From contig NZ_JACHJS010000001.1 in assembly GCF_014203755.1 (NCBI RefSeq), forward strand, positions 3,968,001 through 4,032,000: a stretch of DNA of 64,000 nt, written 5' to 3'. The notes beneath the pieces are model-generated. The model saw only the letters and a list, made by a program, of their open reading frames with translations. It was not told the origin of the DNA and ran no database searches. Shown here one piece after another: positions 16,559 through 25,144 of this stretch. Source of the stretch: Saccharothrix violaceirubra (lineage in GTDB: Bacteria > Actinomycetota > Actinomycetes > Mycobacteriales > Pseudonocardiaceae). Every line of letters begins with the position of its first letter. Position 1 is the first letter of the stretch. The position numbers were made by a program, and so were the translations under genes.

Positions 16559-16674
16559 GCCAGGCGACTTTACACAGCGTCGGCGTCCGCGCCGGATCGA
16601 CGGCAGAGTGTCACTGGTCGCGCGTGCGTGCACGGGCGAGGCTGGGACGCACAGGTTCGACCGGAAGGAAGCGG

Positions 16675-18168
16675 ATGAGCAGCATCGTGGGCCACTGGAT
16701 CGACGGCACGGAGGTGACCGGCGACTCCGGACGCACCTCGGACGTCTTCGACCCGGCGACGGGCAAGCTCGCGCGGCGGGTCGCGTTGGCCGGCCCCGAC
16801 GAGGTCGAACGGGCGGTGGCCGCCGCGAGCGCCGCGTTCCCCGGCTGGCGCGACACCGCCCTGGCCCGCCGCACGCGCGTGCTGTTCGCGTTCCGGCAGT
16901 TGCTCGACGAGTCGGCCGACGCGCTCGCGGAGATCATCACCGCCGAGCACGGCAAGGTCCTGTCCGACGCGCGCGGCGAGATCGCGCGCGGCCTGGAGGT
17001 CGTCGAGTTCGCATGCGGCATCGGGCACCTGCTCAAGGGCGGGCACACCGAGAACGCGTCCACGGGCGTGGACGTGCACTCGCTGCGCCAGCCACTCGGG
17101 CCGGTCGCGGTGATCAGCCCGTTCAACTTCCCGGTCATGGTGCCGCTGTGGTTCGTGCCGGTCGCGATCGCGGCGGGCGACACCGTGGTGCTCAAGCCGA
17201 GCGAGAAGGACCCGTCGGCCGCGCTGTTCCTGGCCGAGCTGTGGCGGAAGGCCGGACTGCCCGACGGCGTGTTCACCGTGTTGCAGGGCGACAAGGTCGC
17301 CGTCGACGGACTGCTCGACCACCCGGCGATCAAGGCCGTGTCGTTCGTCGGCTCCACGCCCGTGGCCAAGTACGTCCACCAGCGCGCGAGCGCGGCGGGC
17401 AAGCGCGTGCAGGCGTTGGGCGGCGCGAAGAACCACATGGTCGTACTGCCCGACGCCGACCTCGACCTCGCCGCCGACGCCGCGATCAACGCCGGGTTCG
17501 GGTCGGCGGGCGAGCGGTGCATGGCGATCAGCGCGCTGGTGGCCGTCGGTCCGATCGCCGACCCGCTGGTGGCCGCGATCGCCGACCGGGCCCGCGCGCT
17601 GCGCACCGGCGACGGCCGACGCGGCTGCGACATGGGACCGCTCGTGACCGCCGAACACCGGGACAAGGTCGCGGGCTACATCGCCGCCGGTGCCGACGCC
17701 GGTGCGACCGTGGTCCTGGACGGCCGGGACGTCGTGCCCGACGCGGACGGCTCCGGCTTCTTCGTCGGCCCGACCGTGCTCGACCACGTCACGCCGGACA
17801 TGTCCGTCTACACCGACGAGATCTTCGGCCCGGTGCTGTCCGTGGTCCGCGTCGACACCTACGCCGACGCGGTGGCGCTGGTCAACGCCAACCGGTACGG
17901 CAACGGCACCGCGATCTTCACCCGCGACGGCGGCGCGGCCCGCCGGTTCGAGAACGAGATCGAGGTCGGCATGGTCGGCATCAACGTGCCGATCCCCGTG
18001 CCGGTGTCCTACTACTCGTTCGGCGGCTGGAAGGACTCGCTGTTCGGCGACACGCACGCGCACGGCGCCGAGGGCGTGCACTTCTTCACCCGCGGCAAGG
18101 TCGTCACGTCCCGCTGGCACGACGGCGGGCCGCGCGGCGTCGACCTCGGCTTCCCCCGCAACGACTGA
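16675..18168 (+). CDS. mmsA: CoA-acylating (methyl)malonate-semialdehyde dehydrogenase
   Basis: A 497-residue aldehyde dehydrogenase of the MmsA type. It begins with the typical [26 protein letters not shown], carries the NAD-site segment [17 protein letters not shown], the conserved [14 protein letters not shown] and the catalytic cysteine in [11 protein letters not shown] (about residue 282). The family oxidises methylmalonate or malonate semialdehyde to propanoyl- or acetyl-CoA without needing an active-site glutamate. Strong GGAAGGAAG precedes the ATG. With the aminotransferase 10 bp downstream it fits beta-alanine breakdown: transamination to malonate semialdehyde, then conversion to acetyl-CoA. 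Valine or myo-inositol degradation is less likely since no partner genes are present. Confidence 0.92.
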   Translation: MSSIVGHWIDGTEVTGDSGRTSDVFDPATGKLARRVALAGPDEVERAVAAASAAFPGWRDTALARRTRVLFAFRQLLDESADALAEIITAEHGKVLSDARGEIARGLEVVEFACGIGHLLKGGHTENASTGVDVHSLRQPLGPVAVISPFNFPVMVPLWFVPVAIAAGDTVVLKPSEKDPSAALFLAELWRKAGLPDGVFTVLQGDKVAVDGLLDHPAIKAVSFVGSTPVAKYVHQRASAAGKRVQALGGAKNHMVVLPDADLDLAADAAINAGFGSAGERCMAISALVAVGPIADPLVAAIADRARALRTGDGRRGCDMGPLVTAEHRDKVAGYIAAGADAGATVVLDGRDVVPDADGSGFFVGPTVLDHVTPDMSVYTDEIFGPVLSVVRVDTYADAVALVNANRYGNGTAIFTRDGGAARRFENEIEVGMVGINVPIPVPVSYYSFGGWKDSLFGDTHAHGAEGVHFFTRGKVVTSRWHDGGPRGVDLGFPRND

Positions 18169-18178
18169 AGGACGGCAC

Positions 18179-19555
18179 ATGACGCGCACCGAACCCGGAC
18201 CCACGGCGACGCAGGCCCCGGCGGCGGACTGGGGACACCTGTGGCCGCACTTCACCCGGCTGTCCGCGCCGCGCACGCCCCTGATCACCCGCGCCGAGGG
18301 CGCCTACCTGTACGACGAGCGCGGGCGGCGGATCCTCGACGGCCTGTCCGGGCTGTTCGTCGTGCAGGCCGGGCACGGTCGCCGCGAACTCGCCGAGGTG
18401 ATGGCCGAGCAGGCAGCCGAACTGGCGTACTTCCCGGCGTGGGGTTACGCCACACCGCCGCAGATGGAGCTGGCCGACCGCCTCGCCGCCGCCGCACCCG
18501 GCGACCTCGACCGCGTGTTCTTCACGACCGGCGGCGGCGAGGCAGTGGAAAGCGCGTGGAAGGTGGCCAAGCAGTACTTCAAGCTGACCGGCCGCCCGCT
18601 CAAGCACAAGGTGATCAGCCGGGCCGTCGCCTACCACGGCACGCCGCAGGGCGCGTTGGCGATCACCGGCCTGCCCGCGATGAAGCAGCAGTTCGAACCG
18701 CTGACACCGGGCGGTTTCCGGGTGCCCAACACGAACTTCTACCGGGCACGCGAGCACGGCGACGACCTGGAGGCGTTCGGCCGCTGGGCGGCGGACCGGA
18801 TCGAGGAGGCCATCCTCTTCGAGGGTCCCGACACCGTCGCGGCCGTCGTGCTGGAGCCGGTGCAGAACTCGGGCGGCTGCCTGACCCCGCCGCCCGGGTA
18901 CTTCCGGCGGGTGCGGGAGATCTGCGACAAGTACGACGTGCTGCTGGTGTCCGACGAGGTGATCTGCGCGTTCGGCCGGCACGGGACCACGTTCGCGTGC
19001 GAGAAGTTCGGCTACCAGCCGGACATCATCACGTGCGCCAAGGGCATGAGTTCCGGCTATGCCCCGATCGGCGCGATGATCACCACGGCCCGCGTGGTGG
19101 AGCCGTTCCTGCGGGACAAGGTCGCGTTCCCGCACGGGTACACGTTCGGCGGCCACCCGGTGGCGGCGGCCGTGTCGCTGGCCAACCTGGACCTGTTCGA
19201 GGCCGAGGGCCTCAACCGGCGGGTGCTCGACAACGAGGGCGCGTTCGGCGACACCCTGCGCAAGCTGCTCGACCTGCCGATCGTGGGCGACGTGCGCGGC
19301 GACGGCTACTTCTGGGCCGTCGAACTGGTGAAGGACAAGAACACCCGGCAGACGTTGGACTTCGACGAGCGCGAGCACCTGATCCGCGGTTTCCTGCCCA
19401 AGGCGTTGTTCGACAACGGGTTGTACTGCCGCCCGGACGACCGCGGCGACCCGGTCGTGCAGGTGGCGCCGCCGCTGATCTGCGGCCAGGCCGAGTTCGA
19501 CGAGATCGAGCAGATCCTGCGGCACACGTTGACGGAGGCGGCGAAACTGATCTGA
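18179..19555 (+). CDS. Class III omega-aminotransferase (beta-alanine:pyruvate type)
   Basis: A 458-residue PLP enzyme of aminotransferase class III. Key features are GLSGLFVVQAGHGRRELAE, the PLP-binding FFTTGGGEAVESAWKVA, AYHGTPQGALAITG, the aspartate of VSDEVICAFGR, and the Schiff-base lysine in DIITCAKGMSSGYAPIGA. The pattern resembles omega-amino acid:pyruvate transaminases rather than GabT or ornithine transaminase. It follows the MmsA gene by 10 bp with GAAGG before the ATG, so they are one operon. The most coherent function is beta-alanine (or a related omega-amine) plus pyruvate giving malonate semialdehyde plus alanine, feeding MmsA. Substrate not provable from sequence. Confidence 0.9.
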   Translation: MTRTEPGPTATQAPAADWGHLWPHFTRLSAPRTPLITRAEGAYLYDERGRRILDGLSGLFVVQAGHGRRELAEVMAEQAAELAYFPAWGYATPPQMELADRLAAAAPGDLDRVFFTTGGGEAVESAWKVAKQYFKLTGRPLKHKVISRAVAYHGTPQGALAITGLPAMKQQFEPLTPGGFRVPNTNFYRAREHGDDLEAFGRWAADRIEEAILFEGPDTVAAVVLEPVQNSGGCLTPPPGYFRRVREICDKYDVLLVSDEVICAFGRHGTTFACEKFGYQPDIITCAKGMSSGYAPIGAMITTARVVEPFLRDKVAFPHGYTFGGHPVAAAVSLANLDLFEAEGLNRRVLDNEGAFGDTLRKLLDLPIVGDVRGDGYFWAVELVKDKNTRQTLDFDEREHLIRGFLPKALFDNGLYCRPDDRGDPVVQVAPPLICGQAEFDEIEQILRHTLTEAAKLI

Positions 19556-19616
19556 TTCCCGACAACCGTCGCACGCGCACGGCTAATCTCCCCCGTATGG
19601 AATCGAGGGGGATGCG

Positions 19617-20042
19617 ATGAGACGGTTACCGGTCCTGCTGCTGCTTCTGCTGGCCGCCGCCGGGTGCGCGATGGTGACCGACCTGACGGACCTCGCCACG
19701 AGGTTGGAGAACGAGGGCTACACGGTCGTCCGGGTGCACCACGACGTCACCAACGCCGTGGACACCCTCACCGTGGAGGTCAAGAACGCGGTGACCTCCG
19801 CCGGGGAGAAAGACCCGGCGGAGGTCGCCTGGACGAAGTACACCGGCGAACTCGACGAGCTGGTGGTGCGGCTGGACGGCCGGGAGTCCACCTACTCCGC
19901 GATCGAGCTGGAACGCCGGTTCGGGCCGCGTGACGAGCAGTCGTCCAGCACGGTACCGATCGTCCTCGCGGTCCTGTTCGTGGTCGGCTGTGTGGTGACG
20001 GCCGTGGTCGTCGTGGCCGCCAAACGCGACCGGGCGTCCTGA
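19617..20042 (+). CDS. Small lipoprotein with C-terminal membrane helix, unknown function
   Basis: A 141-residue protein with a lipoprotein signal (LLLLLLAAAGC, Cys at residue 17), a soluble segment of about 90 residues (TRLENEGYTVVRVHHDVTN, DTLTVEV) and a C-terminal hydrophobic helix VPIVLAVLFVVGCVVTAVVVV ending in AKRDRAS. Being tethered at both ends to the membrane is unusual. A TAATCT element at 19584-19589 looks like a -10 box, and a 7-codon frame (ATG at 19597) overlaps the start in ATGA fashion. No family recognised. Its stop is next to the stop of the convergent PLDc_N-type gene. Confidence 0.72.
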   Translation: MRRLPVLLLLLLAAAGCAMVTDLTDLATRLENEGYTVVRVHHDVTNAVDTLTVEVKNAVTSAGEKDPAEVAWTKYTGELDELVVRLDGRESTYSAIELERRFGPRDEQSSSTVPIVLAVLFVVGCVVTAVVVVAAKRDRAS

Positions 20043-20043
20043 A

Positions 20044-20403
20044 CTACTTGTCGTCCCGGGACTCGCGGGCCTTGCGCCGCTGCTCCTCGGCACGTTCGCG
20101 GCAGCGGCGCAGGAACTCCTCGTCGGACTCCCGGTCCGCGGCGGCGAACCGCCCCGGCCGGTCGTACTCCGGGAACGACCGCGCTTCCCGCTCGTAGGCC
20201 CGCGACCGCACGCCGACCCGTGGCGGTCGTCCCGCGACCAACCACGCGATCGAGCCGACCAGCGGGAAGAACAGCACGATGAGCAACCACGCCACCTTGG
20301 GCAGGTGCCGCGTGTCACCGTCGTCGGTCGTGATGACGTCGACCACGCAGAACAACCACAGCCCGAGCATGAGCAGCCCGAAAGTGCCACCGAGATAAGG
20401 CAT
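20044..20403 (-). CDS. Small membrane protein with PLDc_N domain
   Basis: A 119-residue protein. Two hydrophobic helices (GTFGLLMLGLWLFCVVDVI and WLLIVLFFPLVGSIAWLVAG) flank DGDTRHLPKVAW, the exact layout of the phospholipase D nuclease N-terminal (PLDc_N) domain seen in many short actinobacterial proteins. The charged C-terminal tail (REARSFPEYDRPG...EEFLRRCRERAEEQRR) is cytoplasmic and helical. There is no catalytic HKD motif, so it is not a phospholipase. The ATG at 20403 is preferred over the upstream arginine-rich extension. Function unknown. Confidence 0.82.
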   Translation of the reverse strand: MPYLGGTFGLLMLGLWLFCVVDVITTDDGDTRHLPKVAWLLIVLFFPLVGSIAWLVAGRPPRVGVRSRAYEREARSFPEYDRPGRFAAADRESDEEFLRRCRERAEEQRRKARESRDDK

Positions 20404-20520
20404 TGCCGACCATCCCCCCGGATGTCCACCGCGTCGGCCGACGCGGGCGGGAGAACGGTAGCGCACCCCGTCACGCAGGGTCGCGCGGCGCACACCACCG
20501 GCAACCCCAGGGGGCGGCCT

Positions 20521-21063
20521 TCAGCGCGCGGCCAGCCACCCGATCAGCAGGAACGTCCCGTACACCAGCACGAGCGGCCCCAACCACAGGTCGGGCCGCG
20601 TCCGGGCCCGGCTGTCGCCGTCCGGCACGGCGGACTCGGCGTTCACGACCGCCGCCTTCATCTCGTTCTGCAACCGGTCCCCCGACAGCACGGTCGCCAA
20701 CGACCGGCTCGCGATGATCGGCCGGTGCACCCGCCCGTCGCGCAGCCTCAACTCCAGCGCGCCGTCGGCCTCGACCGACTCCACCGCGGTCCACGGAATG
20801 CTGGTCCGACTGAGCCAGTTCACGACGACGAGTCCGCGTTCCCGGATCTCGATCCGGGGATGTGGACCGACGAGCAGGATGAACCACAGGAAAAGAGTCA
20901 TGACCGACACGAACCTCACCTGGTCTCCGAACCCGGCTCCCGCCGGCGGATCCAGCAACAGGTAAAGCGTGCCCGCGACCGTACCGACGGCGGCGACACA
21001 GCCGAAGATCACCTCCGACCGTCGACGCACGACCGACGAAACCGGCCCCAGTTCCCTGCCCAC
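20521..21063 (-). CDS. Membrane protein with PH-like domain
   Basis: A 180-residue protein with two N-terminal helices (VIFGCVAAVGTVAGTLYLLL and FVSVMTLFLWFILLVG), a beta-rich cytosolic segment HPRIEIRERGLVVVNWLSRTSIPW followed by VESVEADGALELRLRDGR, and a C-terminal helix. This is the pattern of bacterial PH-domain (low-molecular-weight antigen 6-like) membrane proteins. GTG at 21063 is chosen because AAGGAGG lies 5 nt upstream; an ATG six codons earlier would have that Shine-Dalgarno inside the coding region. Function unknown. Confidence 0.78.
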   Translation of the reverse strand: MGRELGPVSSVVRRRSEVIFGCVAAVGTVAGTLYLLLDPPAGAGFGDQVRFVSVMTLFLWFILLVGPHPRIEIRERGLVVVNWLSRTSIPWTAVESVEADGALELRLRDGRVHRPIIASRSLATVLSGDRLQNEMKAAVVNAESAVPDGDSRARTRPDLWLGPLVLVYGTFLLIGWLAAR

Positions 21064-21287
21064 GGCACCCTCCTTCTTCATTCGGGAGTCTCACGCAGGA
21101 ACATGACGAAACGGACACGAGTCGTCATGAAGTCCTTTTAGGACACAACCGCGAGCCTCGCTCCCTGCCGTCGACTCTCGCGTACGGGTGGAAGGTCGCG
21201 GTGGACATGCGACGGTCGGGGCCGGGCCGAACGCCGAGTCCTCACATCCGGATGCTTCCCGTCGGGCGGATCCCGGTGTGGACAGAG

Positions 21288-21323
21288 GCCGGTGGCCGCG
21301 TGGGGAGACACGCGGCCACCGGC
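21288..21323. terminator. Strong hairpin downstream of the DUF418 gene
   Basis: GCCGGTGGCCGCGT (21288-21301) pairs perfectly with ACGCGGCCACCGGC (21310-21323) over an 8-nt loop. It lies 13 bp beyond the stop of the minus-strand DUF418 gene and about 225 bp before the start of the next minus-strand gene. Confidence 0.82.
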
Positions 21324-21335
21324 AGGGGGAAGGGC

Positions 21336-22520
21336 TCAGCGGGCTTCCGCCTTGCGCCAGGCGGGACGGCGGGCGTTCGTGACCCAGCGGAGGACCCATT
21401 CCGCCGGGCCGTACTGGTGGTGGCGCAACCACCAGGCGCTCGCCGCCACCTGACCCGCGAAGACGAGCACCGCGAGCCCCATCGTGGCCGCTGGGGAGAA
21501 CGAACCGGCCAGGCCGAAGCCGACGCCGGTGAACAGGACGAGCCCGACGACGGACTGGCCCAGGTAGTTGGTCAGCGCGATCCGGCCGGCCGGGGCCAGG
21601 GTGTCGCGCAGGAACTCCGTGCGGGGGCTGTGCATCATCCGGAGCAGGGTCGCGACGTACGCGGCGGTCAGCAGCGGCGCGGTCGCGACGCTCGCGGCGG
21701 ATGCCAGACCCGTACCGGCCCCACCGCCCAGCGCGAAGGCCAGGCCGCCGGCGATGCCGATCGGGTAGCCGATCAACTGGAGGCGGCGCAGGATCGGCTC
21801 GTCGCCCCGGACGTTCGCGAGCAGGCGGCGCCGACCGGCGACCATGCCGAGCAGGAACAGCGCCAGCGAGGCCGGCCCCTGGAACGAGACGGCCTGCGCG
21901 ATCAGGAGCACGAGGCCACCGAGGTTGTGGTCGATCACGTCGCCCCAGCCGCCGAGCATGGCCTGGGTGGCGTGCGCGCCGTTGGCCAACGCCTCGGCCT
22001 CGCCGGGCAGGTAGGTCGAGCTGTCCACGAACAGGCCACTGGCGACCATGATCAGCAGGACCACGCCGTACACGATCGCGGCCACACGCAGCGCCGTGCG
22101 GTCGCTCGCGTTGCGCATCCAGAACAGGACCAGGCAGGCCACGGCGTAGGTGGTGAGGACGTCACCGCCATAAAGGAACGCGGTGTGCAGGGCACCCAGG
22201 ACGAACAGTCCGCCGATCCGACGCAGCATGCGGGGCCCGAACGCCGCTCCGGCCCGCTTCGCCGCCTCCAACTGGAGGGTGAAGCTGTAGCCGAACAGGA
22301 ACGAGAAGAGCATGTAGAACTTCATGTCGATGAACACCGAGGACAGGCCGCGCACGAAGTTGTCGAAGACCGACGAGTACTCCGGGTCCGTCACCAGGTT
22401 CCCCGGGTAGCCCGAGGACATGAAGGTGATGTTGACGATGAAGATCCCCAGCAGTGCGAGCCCGCGTACCGCATCCAGGTCCTGGACCCGGTTCCGGATG
22501 GCGGCGACTGATGCCGTCAT
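21336..22520 (-). CDS. DUF418-family membrane protein
   Basis: A 394-residue polytopic protein. The N-terminus RVQDLDAVRGLALLGIFIVNI is the classic DUF418 opening (related to acyltransferase 3/heparan acetyltransferase-like membrane enzymes), followed by FDNFVRGLSSVFIDMKFYMLFSFLFGYSF. The C-terminal DUF418 domain is evident from GRIALTNYLGQSVVGLVLF and HHQYGPAEWVLRWVTNARRP. About ten helices are visible. Biochemistry of DUF418 is not established; some members sit beside transport or lipid genes. It is divergent from a TetR gene with a large dyad operator between them, so TetR repression is likely. Confidence 0.9.
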   Translation of the reverse strand: MTASVAAIRNRVQDLDAVRGLALLGIFIVNITFMSSGYPGNLVTDPEYSSVFDNFVRGLSSVFIDMKFYMLFSFLFGYSFTLQLEAAKRAGAAFGPRMLRRIGGLFVLGALHTAFLYGGDVLTTYAVACLVLFWMRNASDRTALRVAAIVYGVVLLIMVASGLFVDSSTYLPGEAEALANGAHATQAMLGGWGDVIDHNLGGLVLLIAQAVSFQGPASLALFLLGMVAGRRRLLANVRGDEPILRRLQLIGYPIGIAGGLAFALGGGAGTGLASAASVATAPLLTAAYVATLLRMMHSPRTEFLRDTLAPAGRIALTNYLGQSVVGLVLFTGVGFGLAGSFSPAATMGLAVLVFAGQVAASAWWLRHHQYGPAEWVLRWVTNARRPAWRKAEAR

Positions 22521-22543
22521 GAGCGTGTTCCCCCGACTCGAGT

Positions 22544-22576
22544 TAGTGTCCCGAGGATACTATCCCATGGACACTA
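22544..22576. promoter_or_regulatory. 33-bp dyad, likely TetR operator between DUF418 and tetR
   Basis: TAGTGTCC (22544-22551) and GGACACTA (22569-22576) are mirror arms around 22560, and inside them GGATA-C-TATCC (22555-22565) is a perfect palindrome with the same centre. Thirteen of sixteen arm positions pair. It lies 23 bp from the DUF418 start and 19 bp from the TetR start, well placed to repress both. Confidence 0.8.
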
Positions 22577-22595
22577 TCTAGCGGAAGGCACTGTC

Positions 22596-23348
22596 ATGGA
22601 TCACCCCGAACTGCCGCCCGACCTGGGCAGACTGTGGCGCGTCCCGCCACCGAAACGGCTGGGGAGGCGGGCCGAGCTGGACGTCGACCGGGTCGTGCGC
22701 GCCGCCGTGGAGCTGGCCGACCGGGACGGCGTCGACGGCGCGACGCTCCAGAAGGTCGCGCAGGAGCTGGGCTTCACGAAGATGTCCCTGTACCGGCACA
22801 TCGGGTCGAAGGAAGAGCTGTTCGAGCTGATGGTCGACCACGCCACCGGTCCCGCCCCGGACCTGGGCCGCACGGGCTGGCGTGCGGGCGTCCGGGACTG
22901 GGCGACCGCCATGCGGGCCCGGTTCACCGAGCACCCGTGGATCACCGACGTGCCGATCTCCGGCCCGCCGCGCGGGCCGAACGCCATCGGATGGATGGAC
23001 GCCCTCCTGCACGTGCTGCGCGACAGCGGCCTCGACCTGGGCACCCAGGCGGGCGTGATGACGCTGGTCAGCGGTCACGTCCGCAACGCCCTGCTGCTGA
23101 CCCGCCAACTGGAGGCCGGCCGGCACGGCACCGGCCGGAGCCAGGCCGAGGTGGAGCGGGACTACGGCCGGGCGCTCGCCGCGCTGGTCGACCCGGCCCG
23201 CTTCCCCGACGCGGCACGCCTGTTCGCCGCCGCGGTCTTCGAACCACCGCCCGGACCTCCGGTGGACCCGGCCGACCACGACTTCGCGTTCGGCCTGGAC
23301 CTGATCCTCGACGGTGTCGCCGCGGCCGTGGACCGGGCCGGCGGCTGA
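22596..23348 (+). CDS. TetR-family regulator
   Basis: A 250-residue regulator with a TetR HTH (ATLQKVAQELGFTKMSLYRHIGSKEELFELM, about 50-80) after an N-terminal arm containing RLWRVPPPKRLGRRAELDV. The C-terminal domain (WRAGVRDWATAMRARFTEHPWI...) is of the TetR_C_1 type found in actinobacterial TetR proteins. It is divergent from the DUF418 gene, with the shared dyad between them, so it probably represses itself and that gene. Ligand unknown. Confidence 0.9.
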   Translation: MDHPELPPDLGRLWRVPPPKRLGRRAELDVDRVVRAAVELADRDGVDGATLQKVAQELGFTKMSLYRHIGSKEELFELMVDHATGPAPDLGRTGWRAGVRDWATAMRARFTEHPWITDVPISGPPRGPNAIGWMDALLHVLRDSGLDLGTQAGVMTLVSGHVRNALLLTRQLEAGRHGTGRSQAEVERDYGRALAALVDPARFPDAARLFAAAVFEPPPGPPVDPADHDFAFGLDLILDGVAAAVDRAGG

Positions 23349-23400
23349 CCCCCGGGCCGGTCGGGTGCCACCCGGCCGGCCACCGGGCCGAACGCGTGGC

Positions 23401-23481
23401 CCAGGGTGCGCGAACGCGTATTTCGGGGTGTCCGAGTGCGTATCTCAGGGTGCCTGAGTGCGTATTTCGGGGTGTCGGAGT
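23401..23481. repeat. 22-bp tandem repeat array (3.5 units)
   Basis: Three contiguous 22-bp units, GCGTATTTCGGGGTGTCCGAGT at 23416-23437 followed by close variants at 23438-23459 and 23460-23481, plus a partial unit from 23401. The reverse complement matches the array at 11537-11645 (shared GCACTC(A/G)G-CAC core and CCGAAAT). It lies between a TetR stop and the 3' end of a sugar permease gene, outside any reading frame. Confidence 0.82.
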
Positions 23482-23495
23482 GGAGGACTCGCGCG

Positions 23496-24260
23496 TCAGC
23501 CGTTGAGGCCGGACTCCGTGGCGCCGCGCACCAGGTGGCGTTGCAGCAGCACGAACACCAGCACGATGGGCATGATCGACACCGCGGCGGCGGCGAACAG
23601 CAGGGTGACCTTGGGGTTCTGGGACGTCAACAGGCCGCTCAGCGCCACCTGGACCGTCCACGTCGACGAGTCCTGCGCGATCACCAACGGCCACAGGAAC
23701 TGGTTCCAGCTCGCGATGAAGTCGATCACCGCGACGGCCGCGAAGTACCCCTTCGAGTTCGGCACGACGATCCGGCGGAACACGCCCCACCGCGACAAGC
23801 CGTCCAATCGGCCGGCGTCCTCGAGCGCGGCGGGGAAGTCCACGAAGTACTGCCGGAACAGGAAGACGTTCAGGGCGCTGAACAAGCCCGGCACCACCAG
23901 CCCGCGCAGGTCCGACACCCAGCCCAGGCTCGACACCACGACGAAGGCGGGCAGGAACGTCACCGCCGTCGGCACCATCAACGTCGCGACCACGGCGTAG
24001 AACACGAAGGACGCGTGCCGGTACGGCACCCGCGCCAACCCGTAGCCCGCCATGGAGCACAGCACCAGTTGGCCCGCGGTCTGGAGCACGGCCACCACGG
24101 TCGAATTCAGCAGGCTGCGCGTGAAGGACAGTCCGGTGTCGGTGAACAAGGCCGTCACCGTCGACCACCCCGTGCCCAACCCCGAACGCACCAGCACCAC
24201 GAAGGGCAGCAGGAACAGGACGGACGCGACGAGCAACGCCACCCACCGCAGGACCCTCAT
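23496..24260 (-). CDS. Carbohydrate ABC transporter permease (MalG-like)
   Basis: A 254-residue inner-membrane protein with six helices. The EAA loop DAGRLDGLSRWGVFRRIVVPNSKGY identifies it as a binding-protein-dependent permease, and FLPFVVLVRSGL, MVPTAVTFLPAFVVVSSLG and FRQYFVDFPAALEDAGRLDG place it in the MalG/UgpE (CUT1) group. It overlaps the upstream permease by ATGA. The operon has no ATPase gene, so a shared ATPase such as an MsiK-like protein encoded elsewhere must energise it, as is common in actinomycetes. Confidence 0.92.
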   Translation of the reverse strand: MRVLRWVALLVASVLFLLPFVVLVRSGLGTGWSTVTALFTDTGLSFTRSLLNSTVVAVLQTAGQLVLCSMAGYGLARVPYRHASFVFYAVVATLMVPTAVTFLPAFVVVSSLGWVSDLRGLVVPGLFSALNVFLFRQYFVDFPAALEDAGRLDGLSRWGVFRRIVVPNSKGYFAAVAVIDFIASWNQFLWPLVIAQDSSTWTVQVALSGLLTSQNPKVTLLFAAAAVSIMPIVLVFVLLQRHLVRGATESGLNG

Positions 24261-25144
24261 CCGCGCCTCCGCAGGACCCGACCCGACAGCAGCGTCACCA
24301 ACGCGATCACGCCCGCCAGGACCACCGCGCCGGCACTGCCCCGGCCCAGGTCCTGGGCACCCGAACCCAGCGAGTTGTAGTACAGGTAGACCAACGGCGG
24401 CCGGGCGAACGGCGGATAGCCGCGCGAATCGCCGAGGACGTTGTAGAACTCGTCGAAAGCCTGGTAGGCGTTGATCAGGTTCAGCGTGAACACCGCTACG
24501 AGCGCACCACGCAGGCCCGGCAGGGTCACGTGCCGGAAGGTCTGCCACGGGGACGCGCCGTCGGTCCACGCCGCCTCGTACAGGTGCTTCGGAATGCGTT
24601 GCAGCGCCGCGAGCAACAGGATCATGAAGAAGCCCAGTTGCAACCACAACCGCACGGTCACGAGCACGACCCAGTACAGCGGCGGGTCCACCTGACCCAC
24701 CCACGCCACCGGCGCCACGCCGAACCAGCCGAGCACGGTGTTCGCCACGCCGGAGTCCACTCCGGAGAACAGCGCCATCTTCCACACCAACGCGGCGACC
24801 ACGTACGAGCACGCGAAGGGCAGGAAGAACACCGAGCGGAAGAACGCACGGGCCACCTTCACCCGGTCCACCAGGAGTGCGAGTCCCAGGGAGAGCGCCA
24901 TGGTCAACGGGATCACGAACGCCGCGAACACCGTGAACGTGCCGATGCTGTCCAGGAAAGCGCGGTCGGACAGCACGGCCGCGTAGTTCTCCAGACCGAC
25001 GAACGACGTCGGCGTCACGGTGTTGCGCGCGTCGAACAGGCTCAGGTACGCGCTCCACCCGATGGGCAGGTAGGTGAAGAGCAGCAGCCCCACCGCGAAC
25101 GGGCCGACGAACAGCCAGAACGCGAGCGTGCTCCGCCGGTTCAC
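24257..25144 (-). CDS. Carbohydrate ABC transporter permease (MalF/UgpA-like)
   Basis: A 295-residue permease with six helices and the EAA motif YEAAWTDGASPWQTFRHVTLPGL. The N-terminus LAFWLFVGPFAVGLLLFTYLPIGWSAYLSLFD is typical of the MalF/UgpA CUT1 group. The GTG start at 25144 overlaps the stop of the binding-protein gene (GTGA), and its own stop overlaps the next permease start. Together with the lipoprotein it forms an importer for an unidentified sugar or glycerol-phosphate-like compound. Confidence 0.92.
   Translation of the reverse strand: MNRRSTLAFWLFVGPFAVGLLLFTYLPIGWSAYLSLFDARNTVTPTSFVGLENYAAVLSDRAFLDSIGTFTVFAAFVIPLTMALSLGLALLVDRVKVARAFFRSVFFLPFACSYVVAALVWKMALFSGVDSGVANTVLGWFGVAPVAWVGQVDPPLYWVVLVTVRLWLQLGFFMILLLAALQRIPKHLYEAAWTDGASPWQTFRHVTLPGLRGALVAVFTLNLINAYQAFDEFYNVLGDSRGYPPFARPPLVYLYYNSLGSGAQDLGRGSAGAVVLAGVIALVTLLSGRVLRRRG

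Noticed and set aside
23401..23481. Second 22-bp array considered as CRISPR
   Set aside because: Head-to-tail 22-bp units without spacers; no cas genes.
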